Of a stretch of 63,000 nt of DNA, positions 14,143 to 21,769 are shown in pieces. The stretch is from assembly GCA_017453305.1 (NCBI GenBank), contig JAFTKJ010000023.1:1-63000 (forward strand), given 5' to 3'. Made by a program: the position numbers and the translations under genes. Within the stretch, counting starts at the first letter, position 1; each line of letters begins with the position of its first letter. The notes under the pieces are model-generated. The model worked only from the letters and a program-made list of their open reading frames with translations, ran no database searches and had not been told where the DNA came from. This stretch comes from Clostridia bacterium (GTDB lineage Bacteria > Bacillota > Clostridia > Oscillospirales > CAG-272).

Positions 14143-16143
14143 ATGGCGACAAAAAAGAACGAAGCACAAACATATAATGACCAAAGTATTAAGGCGCTCA
14201 AGGGTGCCGACCGTGTCAGAAAACGTCCGTCCGTTATTTTCGGCTCCGACGGCTTGGAGGGGTGTGAGCACTCCTTTTTTGAGATACTCTCCAACTCGGT
14301 AGACGAGGCAAAGGCAGGACACGGTAAAGAAATTAAAATTACCGTTTTTCAGGATAAGAGCATTGAGGTAGACGACCACGGTCGCGGTGTTCCCCTTGGT
14401 TGGAACGAAGCAGAGGGACGCTGGAACTGGGATCTGATCTACTGTGAACTGTATGCAGGCGGAAAATATGAAAACAACAGCGGCGGCGGTGCGTACGAGT
14501 ATTCACTGGGCTTGAACGGTCTTGGCGCCTGCGCAACCCAGTACGCCTCGGAATATATGATCGTCAAATCCTTTGACGGCACCACCGAGCGCAGCATCCG
14601 CTTCCGTCGCGGTGAAGTCAACGGAGAATTGCAGGAGCGCCCGCTTGCCCCTAAGGAAAAGCGCACGGGAACCGTAGTGCTTTGGCGCCCCGACCTCAAG
14701 GTCTTTACCGATATCAACATTCCGCACGATTTCTTCCGCGATACCCTGCACCGTCAGGCGGTAGTTAATCCCGGTACTACCTTTATTTTGCACCTGGAGC
14801 AGGAGGACGAGACCTTTACCGAAGAGAAATTCGTTTATGAAAACGGCATCGCCGATTATCTTACCGAGCAGGTTGGTGAGGCGGCATTGACCGCGCCCGT
14901 CTCCTGGCATCTGGAAACGCAGGGACGTGACCGTGCCGACCTTGACGAGTATAAATTCAAGGCGGACGTTTCTTTCTGCATCTCCAATACCGTTACCATG
15001 CTGGAATATTACCACAACTCCAGTTATCTGGAATACGGTGGCTCTCCCGACAAGGCAGTCAAGCTTGCCTTTACCTACGCCTTGGACAAGTACCTTAAGG
15101 CAAATAACCGTTATACGAAGAACGAAAGCAAGATCACCTTTAACGACATTTCCGATTGCCTGGTACTGGTCATCAACAGCTCCTCCACCCTGACCTCGTA
15201 TGAAAATCAGACCAAAAAGGCAATCAACAACGTCTTTATTGCCGATGCGCTCAATGAATTTTTGAGACAGCAGCTGGAGGTCTACTTTATCGAGAATCCC
15301 AAGGCGGCAGAGCTATTTGCCAATCAGGTACTGATCAACAAGCACAGCCGCGAAAGTGCGGAAAAAGCGCGCGTAGACGTAAAAAAGAAGCTTTCGGGCT
15401 CGATTGACGGTGCAAACCGCGTAGAAAAGTTTGTCAACTGCCGCTCCAAGGATCCCAACGTGGCAGAGCTTTATATCGTGGAGGGTGACTCCGCATTGAC
15501 CTCTTGTAAGCTGGGACGCAACGCAGAATACCAGGCGATCATTCCCGTACGCGGAAAGACGCTGAACTGCCTGAAGAGCGATTACGATAAGATCTTCAAG
15601 AGTGAGATCATTACCGACCTGTTAAAGGTCATCGGCTGCGGTGTGGAGATCAAAAGCAAGAAAAAGACCGATATGAGCGCGTTTGACCTGAACAGCCTGC
15701 GTTGGTCCAAGATCATTATTTGTACCGATGCCGACGAGGACGGCTTCCAGATCCGCACCCTACTGCTCACGCTGTTCTACCGCCTGCTCCCCACCCTTTT
15801 GGCAGAGCACAAGGTCTTTATTGCAGAATCTCCTCTGTTTGAGATCACCACAAAGGACGAAACGTTCTTTGCCTACGACGAATTTGAAAAGGCGGAGATC
15901 CTGAAAAAGCTGGGGCACAAAAAATACACCCTGCAACGCTCCAAGGGACTTGGCGAAAACGAACCGGAAATGATGTGGCAGACCACCATGAACCCCGAAA
16001 CGCGCCGCCTCATTTCGGTATCTCCTGCCGACGCCGCCGCTACGGAGATCATTTTTGATACGTTGCTTGGCGACAACCTCCCCGCGCGAAAACAGTTCAT
16101 CACCGAAAATGGTGAACGCTATATGAAGGATATTGACGTTTGA
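14143..16143 (+). CDS. type IIA topoisomerase B subunit (GyrB/ParE-like)
   Basis: A 666-residue protein with a GHKL ATPase domain (EILSNSVDEA for Mg2+ binding, VDDHGRGVP, GLNGLGA) and a TOPRIM domain (VEGDSAL, then CTDADEDG). C-terminal RSKGLGENEPEMMW matches the B-subunit consensus. It pairs with a GyrA/ParC subunit to relax or decatenate DNA. Length fits ParE or GyrB of Firmicutes, but several motifs differ from canonical GyrB (for example RKRPSVIFGSDG where RPGMYIGS is usual), which suggests the topoisomerase IV-like branch. No A-subunit gene follows; instead a terminator and a convergent ZIP gene. Start at 14143 has AAAGGAT 8 nt upstream. Confidence 0.88.
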   Translation: MATKKNEAQTYNDQSIKALKGADRVRKRPSVIFGSDGLEGCEHSFFEILSNSVDEAKAGHGKEIKITVFQDKSIEVDDHGRGVPLGWNEAEGRWNWDLIYCELYAGGKYENNSGGGAYEYSLGLNGLGACATQYASEYMIVKSFDGTTERSIRFRRGEVNGELQERPLAPKEKRTGTVVLWRPDLKVFTDINIPHDFFRDTLHRQAVVNPGTTFILHLEQEDETFTEEKFVYENGIADYLTEQVGEAALTAPVSWHLETQGRDRADLDEYKFKADVSFCISNTVTMLEYYHNSSYLEYGGSPDKAVKLAFTYALDKYLKANNRYTKNESKITFNDISDCLVLVINSSSTLTSYENQTKKAINNVFIADALNEFLRQQLEVYFIENPKAAELFANQVLINKHSRESAEKARVDVKKKLSGSIDGANRVEKFVNCRSKDPNVAELYIVEGDSALTSCKLGRNAEYQAIIPVRGKTLNCLKSDYDKIFKSEIITDLLKVIGCGVEIKSKKKTDMSAFDLNSLRWSKIIICTDADEDGFQIRTLLLTLFYRLLPTLLAEHKVFIAESPLFEITTKDETFFAYDEFEKAEILKKLGHKKYTLQRSKGLGENEPEMMWQTTMNPETRRLISVSPADAAATEIIFDTLLGDNLPARKQFITENGERYMKDIDV

Positions 16144-16160
16144 TATACAAACCCAAAAAA

Positions 16161-16221
16161 GACCGACTCGGTTAGTATCGTCCCATCAAGGATAGAACGC
16201 TAACCGAATCGGTCACTTTTT
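16161..16221 (+). terminator. terminator between topoisomerase and ZIP genes
   Basis: Arms 16161-16175 and 16200-16214 pair over 15 positions with one mismatch around a 24-nt loop, followed by a T-run (16217-16222). It ends the plus-strand topoisomerase transcript and may also serve the convergent ZIP gene. Confidence 0.8.
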
Positions 16222-16241
16222 TCGTATGGATTTCACACCTT

Positions 16242-17000
16242 TTACCCCAGCCAAAAATCAAACGCCAGCATCAGGCAAAAGCCGACCAGCAAAGCGTAGG
16301 TCGCACCACGCTCGTTGCCGTGGGCATGCGTTTCGGGGATCATTTCGTCACTGATAACGTAAAGCATCGTACCGCCCGCAAACGCCAGGGCAAATGGCAG
16401 GATCGCCGTGGAGATGCTGACTGCAAAATAGCCGATCAAAGTTCCGATCACCTCGATCACACCCGTCATCATGGCAATCACAAAGGTGCGCCCGTGCTTC
16501 ATACCGGAGGCAAGCATGGGGGCAATGATAACCATTCCTTCGGGGATATTTTGAAGTGCAATACCGCCCGCAACGCTAAGCGCCTGCGCGACGTTCTCGC
16601 TTCCAAAGCTGACACCTGCGGCAATTCCCTCGGGAAGATTGTGAATGGCAATGGCAATGACAAACAGCAGGACCTTATTCAGCTGTGCGGTCTTGTCGGG
16701 GTGCGACTCCTGATCCATACCCACCATTTTGTGCAGATGCGGAACCAAGCGGTCAATAAGATTGAGGCACACCGCACCGCAAAATATGCCGGCAACCGTG
16801 ATCAAAACGGCAAATTTTCCACCATATTCCAAGGACGGCACAATTAAGCCGATGACCGCCGCCGCCAGCATTACGCCCGCGGCAAAGGAAAGGATGATAT
16901 CGTTGAATTTGTGAGATGGCTTTTTGAACAAAAAGCCGAGCAACGCTCCAATGACGGTAGCACCGCCAACACCGAGCGCAGTTAACAGCACAAGCTCCAT
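16242..17000 (-). CDS. ZIP family metal (zinc/iron) transporter
   Basis: A 252-residue protein with eight membrane segments. The metal path is marked by HNLPEG in the fourth and QNIPEG in the fifth helix, and by ISDEMIPETH further on; a short His-containing loop (PHLHK...DQESHPDK) joins helices III and IV. ZIP proteins import divalent metals into the cytoplasm; many bacterial ones take Zn2+, Fe2+ or Mn2+. The ATG at 17000 has AAAGGAGG 7 nt upstream; a GTG two codons before is less likely. It lies downstream of the GH31 gene, with a hairpin between. Confidence 0.92.
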   Translation of the reverse strand: MELVLLTALGVGGATVIGALLGFLFKKPSHKFNDIILSFAAGVMLAAAVIGLIVPSLEYGGKFAVLITVAGIFCGAVCLNLIDRLVPHLHKMVGMDQESHPDKTAQLNKVLLFVIAIAIHNLPEGIAAGVSFGSENVAQALSVAGGIALQNIPEGMVIIAPMLASGMKHGRTFVIAMMTGVIEVIGTLIGYFAVSISTAILPFALAFAGGTMLYVISDEMIPETHAHGNERGATYALLVGFCLMLAFDFWLG

Positions 17001-17030
17001 GCACACACCTCCTTTGTAAGGAAAAGATAA

Positions 17031-17056
17031 CGCCCAAACGCCACAGCGTTTGGGCG
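17031..17056 (-). terminator. hairpin after the GH31 gene
   Basis: An 11-bp perfect GC-rich stem (17031-17041 with 17046-17056), loop 4 nt. On the minus strand it is followed by TTATCTTTTCC, a moderate U-rich tract. It lies 20 nt after the GH31 stop and before the ZIP gene. Confidence 0.65.
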
Positions 17057-17075
17057 CTTTGTTTGATAGTTCAGA

Positions 17076-19478
17076 TCAGTTCCAATTTTTAGCCTTTTGC
17101 CAAAGCGCTCCCTCAAAGATGGGCGCCAACTCTGCAGCGTCGGGAGAATCGTTGTTGAGGAATACGGGAATCTGACCGATGTTCGCATTGACGGAAACGG
17201 TCACGCCGCCCGAGAGCTTTTCACCCGTCAAAAGGTTGGTCCAATTGCCTGCAGGGAGATAAACGTCGCGGGCATTGGTCGCCTCTGTAATAATGGGAGC
17301 AACCAACAAGCCGTCACCCAGCATAAATTCATCCTGCAAGCCGTATACGTTGGCATCATTCAGATACTTCAATACCAAATGGCGAACCACGGGCATACCC
17401 GTATCGCTTGCGATCTTTGCATACTTGGAGATATACGGAATGAGCTGACTGTGCACACCCGTGTAGATGCGGTAAAGCTCCTTGGCATCCTCAGACATTT
17501 CGTAAATGTGTCGAATATCACCATGCGTTTGAATGTTTGAGGTAAACGCGGTAAACTCAAAGGCGCGGGTAAAGACCTCGGTCTCGTACTCCTTTTGCCC
17601 TTCTTTGTAATAACCAAACTTACCTTGATAGTGGTAACCGCCCATGTCGTAGGTCATAAACGGAACGCCCGAAAGCCCCGACGTAACCACGGAATAAAGC
17701 ATGTCGTCCAGCTTTTCAAAGGTACGCACCTGGTCGCCCGCCCACATGTAGGGACTGCGCTGAGAGCCGATACCGCCGCCGCGCGAAAGTACCATAAAGC
17801 CGTCACCGATCTTCTTTTCTGCCTGCAGCTCCTGCATTCTCTTGCAGAATTTGGAAATAAAGTAGGAGGCATATGCGTGATGCTCCACACCTTGCTGAAT
17901 GCGGTCGGGATTCTTCCACAAATAGTGCGTACGGGTGGTGGCATATTTCTTATCGCCGTCGGGCATGACCTCGCAGAAATCGATCTTGACACCGTCAATG
18001 CCAAACTCGATGGAGTCACCCCAGATCTGCTCAAAGTACCATTCCAGTGCTTCGTCGTTGGTGATGTCAAGATAGTGTGCACCGCGCGCCGAGCCATCGG
18101 GGTTCGCCACCGTTCCCACCATCCACGGGATCTGCGTGGTGTTTTCCTTGTACTCGGTCGTTCCGTCGGGACGGAAGATCTCCACGTTGGCGTGAAGCTT
18201 GTATTCGTCCTTATAGCCCTTGGCATCGGGACGCAGGTCACCGCCCACGCGCACGTAGACCATTGCCTTCATACCGTTTTCGTGCAGCCACTTGACACAT
18301 CTTTTTAAATTTTCACGGCGCCTGATCGACTCCTCGTTGTCATTGTAGCAGCTACCCCAGCCAATACCTTCCATCAGTGCGGCATCGGGCTTCATTCCCT
18401 CACGGATGAAGTTGTTCATAATGGTCTTGACACTATCACCCATCGGGTTATTCTGGTATCCGCACAGATAGTATCTGCCGGCGTCGTTTTTGAGGTGTGC
18501 AACCTTATACGAGTCATCCTTGAACGTGTAAATGACCACGACGTCCTTGCGTTCCTCGGCTGTCGCATCGGTCAGCTTGACGTACTCCTCACCTCTTTTG
18601 AAATAAAGTTTTTCATAGTCGGGTAGTTGCTCCAAAGTATCGTAGCTGTAATCGATGTCAAAGCTACGCATGTCGGGGCCACTGCGGCAGATCTGTACGC
18701 CATGCATCCAAGGAGTGGGCACAATGGCATGACCGCTGAGCTCGGTGTAACCGAAATAAACGTCCTCGACTTTGCCCGTTGCATAGAAATAACAATCCAG
18801 GCGATCGCTTTCCATATCGTAGGACCAGATATCGGCAACCGCCGCACCGACGTCAATAATGGCAGGCTCAAATTGGTTGAAGAAAATACCCGCACCGCGT
18901 GTGGTCAAAAACAGCGGAACGACAAGGTAGGTTGTTTCACTTCTGTTCCAGCCGTCGCTGGTGTAAAGCTCCACTCTTGTGCCGCGCTTGTGAATACGGT
19001 CAAAGCGTTCACCACCGCCATAAACCTCCTCGCCCTCGGCAAGCTTGCCTTCCACGCGCACCTTGCCGTCCGCAAGCGTGATGGCGGTCAGTTCGGAAAG
19101 AACCGCTCCGTCAGCATTGAGGAACGAAAGATTGAATGTCTCCCCCAAGGAGAGTCTTGCCGCCGTTGAGTCGGTTGCTCGTACCAGAACGGCGTCCTCC
19201 GTGCAGGTAATCATTATAGGCTCTTTGACGCCCTTGACCTCCTCATCCATGAAGATCGCCATGGATTGAGAGGCTCCGACGTCACAGAATTTTCCGTCAT
19301 TGGTTGCGGACGCCTGCAGGCGCCAGCCGCAGCTACCCTCGTTGGTCAGGCGAAACAGCATACCGTTTTTATGAAAATACAGCGCTGTGTCACTGTAGAA
19401 TACATCCTCTAATGCCGATGCGGAATTAACCACTACCTTTTGTGTATCGGCAAAATCAAAAGCTTGTTTTTTCATCAT
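17076..19478 (-). CDS. GH31 glycoside hydrolase (alpha-glucosidase/alpha-xylosidase type)
   Basis: An 800-residue family 31 enzyme without a signal peptide, so it acts on imported oligosaccharides. The N-terminal beta-sandwich (GGGERFDRIHKRGTRVELY) precedes the barrel. The nucleophile is the Asp in DGVKIDFCE (about residue 499) and the likely acid/base the Asp in WAGDQ (about 581). C-terminal beta-domains contain LLVAPI and VYLPAGNWTNLLTGE. The Cys after KIDF, where Gly is common, and the sequence overall fit alpha-xylosidase or alpha-galactosidase-like branches, but I cannot fix the specificity. AAAGGA precedes the ATG. It has its own promoter with a palindrome-bearing leader. Confidence 0.9.
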   Translation of the reverse strand: MMKKQAFDFADTQKVVVNSASALEDVFYSDTALYFHKNGMLFRLTNEGSCGWRLQASATNDGKFCDVGASQSMAIFMDEEVKGVKEPIMITCTEDAVLVRATDSTAARLSLGETFNLSFLNADGAVLSELTAITLADGKVRVEGKLAEGEEVYGGGERFDRIHKRGTRVELYTSDGWNRSETTYLVVPLFLTTRGAGIFFNQFEPAIIDVGAAVADIWSYDMESDRLDCYFYATGKVEDVYFGYTELSGHAIVPTPWMHGVQICRSGPDMRSFDIDYSYDTLEQLPDYEKLYFKRGEEYVKLTDATAEERKDVVVIYTFKDDSYKVAHLKNDAGRYYLCGYQNNPMGDSVKTIMNNFIREGMKPDAALMEGIGWGSCYNDNEESIRRRENLKRCVKWLHENGMKAMVYVRVGGDLRPDAKGYKDEYKLHANVEIFRPDGTTEYKENTTQIPWMVGTVANPDGSARGAHYLDITNDEALEWYFEQIWGDSIEFGIDGVKIDFCEVMPDGDKKYATTRTHYLWKNPDRIQQGVEHHAYASYFISKFCKRMQELQAEKKIGDGFMVLSRGGGIGSQRSPYMWAGDQVRTFEKLDDMLYSVVTSGLSGVPFMTYDMGGYHYQGKFGYYKEGQKEYETEVFTRAFEFTAFTSNIQTHGDIRHIYEMSEDAKELYRIYTGVHSQLIPYISKYAKIASDTGMPVVRHLVLKYLNDANVYGLQDEFMLGDGLLVAPIITEATNARDVYLPAGNWTNLLTGEKLSGGVTVSVNANIGQIPVFLNNDSPDAAELAPIFEGALWQKAKNWN

Positions 19479-19502
19479 GCAACATCCTTTTCTGTCAGTA
19501 TT

Positions 19503-19535
19503 CCTCGCATGCGAGGCGGTATCCGCGTTGGATAC
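19503..19535 (-). promoter_or_regulatory. palindrome and hairpin in the GH31 leader
   Basis: CCTCGCATGCGAGG (19503-19516) is a perfect 14-bp palindrome, immediately followed by the hairpin GTATCC-GCGTT-GGATAC (19519-19535). Both lie between the promoter and the start codon, positions suited to a sugar-responsive repressor. No local regulator gene is seen. Confidence 0.55.
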
Positions 19536-19545
19536 CCACGGATTC

Positions 19546-19574
19546 ATTTTACCATACTTAAAAACAAATGTCAA
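19546..19574 (-). promoter_or_regulatory. promoter of the GH31 gene
   Basis: On the minus strand, TTGACA (19569-19574), a 17-nt spacer and TAAAAT (19546-19551). Confidence 0.8.
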
Positions 19575-19648
19575 TAAAAAAGCACAACATTTATTTATAA
19601 TTTATTTTTATGGTTTACGGATCAATTTAAACGATCATTATAGCGCAA

Positions 19649-19693
19649 ATCAAAAAGCAACGGGGGCATCACTGTACCTCTGTTGCTTTTGAT
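19649..19693 (-). terminator. terminator of the glycyl radical operon
   Basis: Arms 19649-19661 and 19682-19693 pair over about 12 bp, with T-runs in the arms on both strands. It begins 5 nt beyond the stop codon of the CE15-like gene, so it separates that operon from GH31. Confidence 0.7.
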
Positions 19694-19697
19694 CGTT

Positions 19698-20804
19698 TTA
19701 TCGGATCGCTCCCACGCGGATCTTATCAAAGTAATTCATAACCTGATGCCAATCAAAGTCCGTTTGGCTGTGATCTCCCGTTTTGACATGATAGGCAATA
19801 TGCCCCTCCTGGTAGACCTCATTGACTATGGGAGTCTCGGGGGCGACCAAGCCTCGCACACCGTACAGCTCAAAAGCCTCGGACGCAAGCCGAGCCGCAC
19901 GAAGCTCTGCATCCGGATCTGCCCACTCGTCCATCTCCGAGCAGGTAACATACAAATATCGTGGAGCGAGAAGCGCCAAAAGCATGTGCTGATCGACGGG
20001 GAGCAGGTGCTCGGCATCGTTATAATCGCGGAATTTTTCACAAAACCAATCGCTGATGTTGATATCGGCTGCGTGTTCGCCGCGCTTTCCGCGCAGAAGT
20101 GCCGCCCCCATGCATCCTGTGTTGTTAGGGACTCCCAAGAGAATCCGTTCGTCGGTCGCTGCAGCGTACAGTGCCACCTTTCCACTGCGGGAATGTCCAA
20201 TGGAAGCAATTTGCAGATGATTGATATCAGCATCCGTTTCCAAATAATCCACCACACGGCTCACACCCCACGCCCATGCCGAAATGGACGCCCATGAATG
20301 TCGATCTCTTCCCTTTTCGGTTTTGACCGTATTAAAAACGCCGTGCTTGTAATTCATTTTGAGTGTCCACTCCCGATAGATATCCCTTGTGGGCATAATG
20401 GCAACGGCATAGCCGCGATCGGTAATTGTCTTTAAGGGAAGAGTACTTTCGGTCTGGCGACTTTCCATATTTCCGTCGGCGTCAAGCACCATAGTATTTT
20501 CCAAATTTTCGTGCATGACGTAGATAAATGCAGGGCATGGTTCCGTTCCTCCGATGGGAAGGTAGAGCGAAAAAGGAAAGGAATAACCGTGAAAGGCACA
20601 GCGAAGCTCCTTTTTACGCATGCCACACACCGTTTCCTCTTTTACAAGTACGAAGTTCTCATCGTCGGGACGCTCCATGTCGCGCCTGCCGTAGACGTGA
20701 TCGCAAAACAGCTGCAGGATCTCCTCACGGCGAAAACGCTCCCAAACCTCAACGCTGGTCACCGCCTCACCGGAAAGCATGGTAAGTAGTTTTGGTACGT
20801 TCAC
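19698..20804 (-). CDS. CE15-like alpha/beta hydrolase (acyl/glucuronoyl esterase type)
   Basis: A 368-residue alpha/beta hydrolase. The nucleophile elbow is GHSRSGK (Ser near residue 205), close to the GCSRxGK motif of glucuronoyl esterases (CE15). The EMDEWADP stretch and GDHSQTDFDW near the C-terminus would provide the acid and the His. CE15 enzymes cleave ester links between glucuronic acid and lignin or other alcohols; here no signal peptide is present, so an imported or intracellular substrate is expected. The start is GTG at 20804, since an upstream ATG runs into a stop; AAAGGA lies 10 nt before it. It follows the radical-enzyme activase gene by 23 nt. Confidence 0.72.
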   Translation of the reverse strand: MNVPKLLTMLSGEAVTSVEVWERFRREEILQLFCDHVYGRRDMERPDDENFVLVKEETVCGMRKKELRCAFHGYSFPFSLYLPIGGTEPCPAFIYVMHENLENTMVLDADGNMESRQTESTLPLKTITDRGYAVAIMPTRDIYREWTLKMNYKHGVFNTVKTEKGRDRHSWASISAWAWGVSRVVDYLETDADINHLQIASIGHSRSGKVALYAAATDERILLGVPNNTGCMGAALLRGKRGEHAADINISDWFCEKFRDYNDAEHLLPVDQHMLLALLAPRYLYVTCSEMDEWADPDAELRAARLASEAFELYGVRGLVAPETPIVNEVYQEGHIAYHVKTGDHSQTDFDWHQVMNYFDKIRVGAIR

Positions 20805-20827
20805 TTTTTCATGTTCCTTTCTGATAT

Positions 20828-21760
20828 TTACTTCCCCGAAATACGGACGTTGACCGAAACGCGTGGGACAAGAAAATTCCTTGCCGCTTCAGCGACCGAA
20901 TCGTTAAGGAACTCCCCGTTTTGATACGCCACCTCTCTGCCCAGTGCCTGCGTTTTGCCCACTCCCATGGGATGATAAGGCTCCAGATCGATCGACTCGA
21001 TCACGCGGAAGCGGTTGGCGAGCGCGGCAATACCCAGGTAATGATCCTCGGTCAGATTGATGTCGGGAATGAGCGGACAGCGCAAAATGACTCGCGCACC
21101 GCACGCGTCAAGTCGCGCAAGATTTTCAACAATGGGTTGATTGGAAACGCCCGTATAACGCTGATGCAGGGTATCATCGCTAATCTTCCAATCCAAAAGG
21201 AAAAGATCAACCAAAGGTGCAAGCTGCATCAACGTGCCCTCGGAGCAAAAGCCGCAGGTTTCCATAGCGGTATGCAACCCCTCGCGCTTACATGCGGAAA
21301 GAAGCTCCTTTACAAAGGTGGGCTGTGCGGTCGGCTCTCCGCCCGAGAGTGTCACGCCACCGCCCGAGGTTTCGTAAAAGATGCGATCACTTAAAAGCTC
21401 GGCAAGTACCTCGTCCACACTCTTTTTCTCCCCCACCGTTTCCAAAGCCTGAAACACGCAGACGTCGGCGCATTTGTGGCAGCTCGTGCATAGGTCGCGA
21501 GAAAACAGATGGGTACCGCCCTCCCCCACAGAATGTGCTCCGGAGGGGCAGACAGATACGCAGGCACCGCAGGAGCGGCATTTTTCCGCTCGGTACATCA
21601 GCTCGGTTCGCGCGTTGTGAGACTCGGGATTGTGGCACCACACACACCGAAGAGGACACCCCTTGAAAAATACTGTGGTACGAATCCCCGGACCGTCGTC
21701 CGTGCAAAAATGCTGGATATTGATAATATTGCCCATGGGCTGTGTGTCTAAATGGTTCAT
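20828..21760 (-). CDS. glycyl radical enzyme activating protein (radical SAM)
   Basis: A 310-residue radical SAM activase. The SAM cluster motif is C35/C39/C42 (GCPLRCVWC). Two ferredoxin-type clusters are inserted after it, C61/C64/C67/C71 and C91/C94/C97/C101, as in activases of glycyl radical dehydratases rather than of pyruvate formate-lyase itself. It makes the glycyl radical on its partner through the 5'-deoxyadenosyl radical. The ATG has AAGGAG 5 nt upstream, and the gene follows the radical enzyme by 9 nt, so the partner is clear. Confidence 0.93.
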   Translation of the reverse strand: MNHLDTQPMGNIINIQHFCTDDGPGIRTTVFFKGCPLRCVWCHNPESHNARTELMYRAEKCRSCGACVSVCPSGAHSVGEGGTHLFSRDLCTSCHKCADVCVFQALETVGEKKSVDEVLAELLSDRIFYETSGGGVTLSGGEPTAQPTFVKELLSACKREGLHTAMETCGFCSEGTLMQLAPLVDLFLLDWKISDDTLHQRYTGVSNQPIVENLARLDACGARVILRCPLIPDINLTEDHYLGIAALANRFRVIESIDLEPYHPMGVGKTQALGREVAYQNGEFLNDSVAEAARNFLVPRVSVNVRISGK

Positions 21761-21769
21761 ACGATCTCC

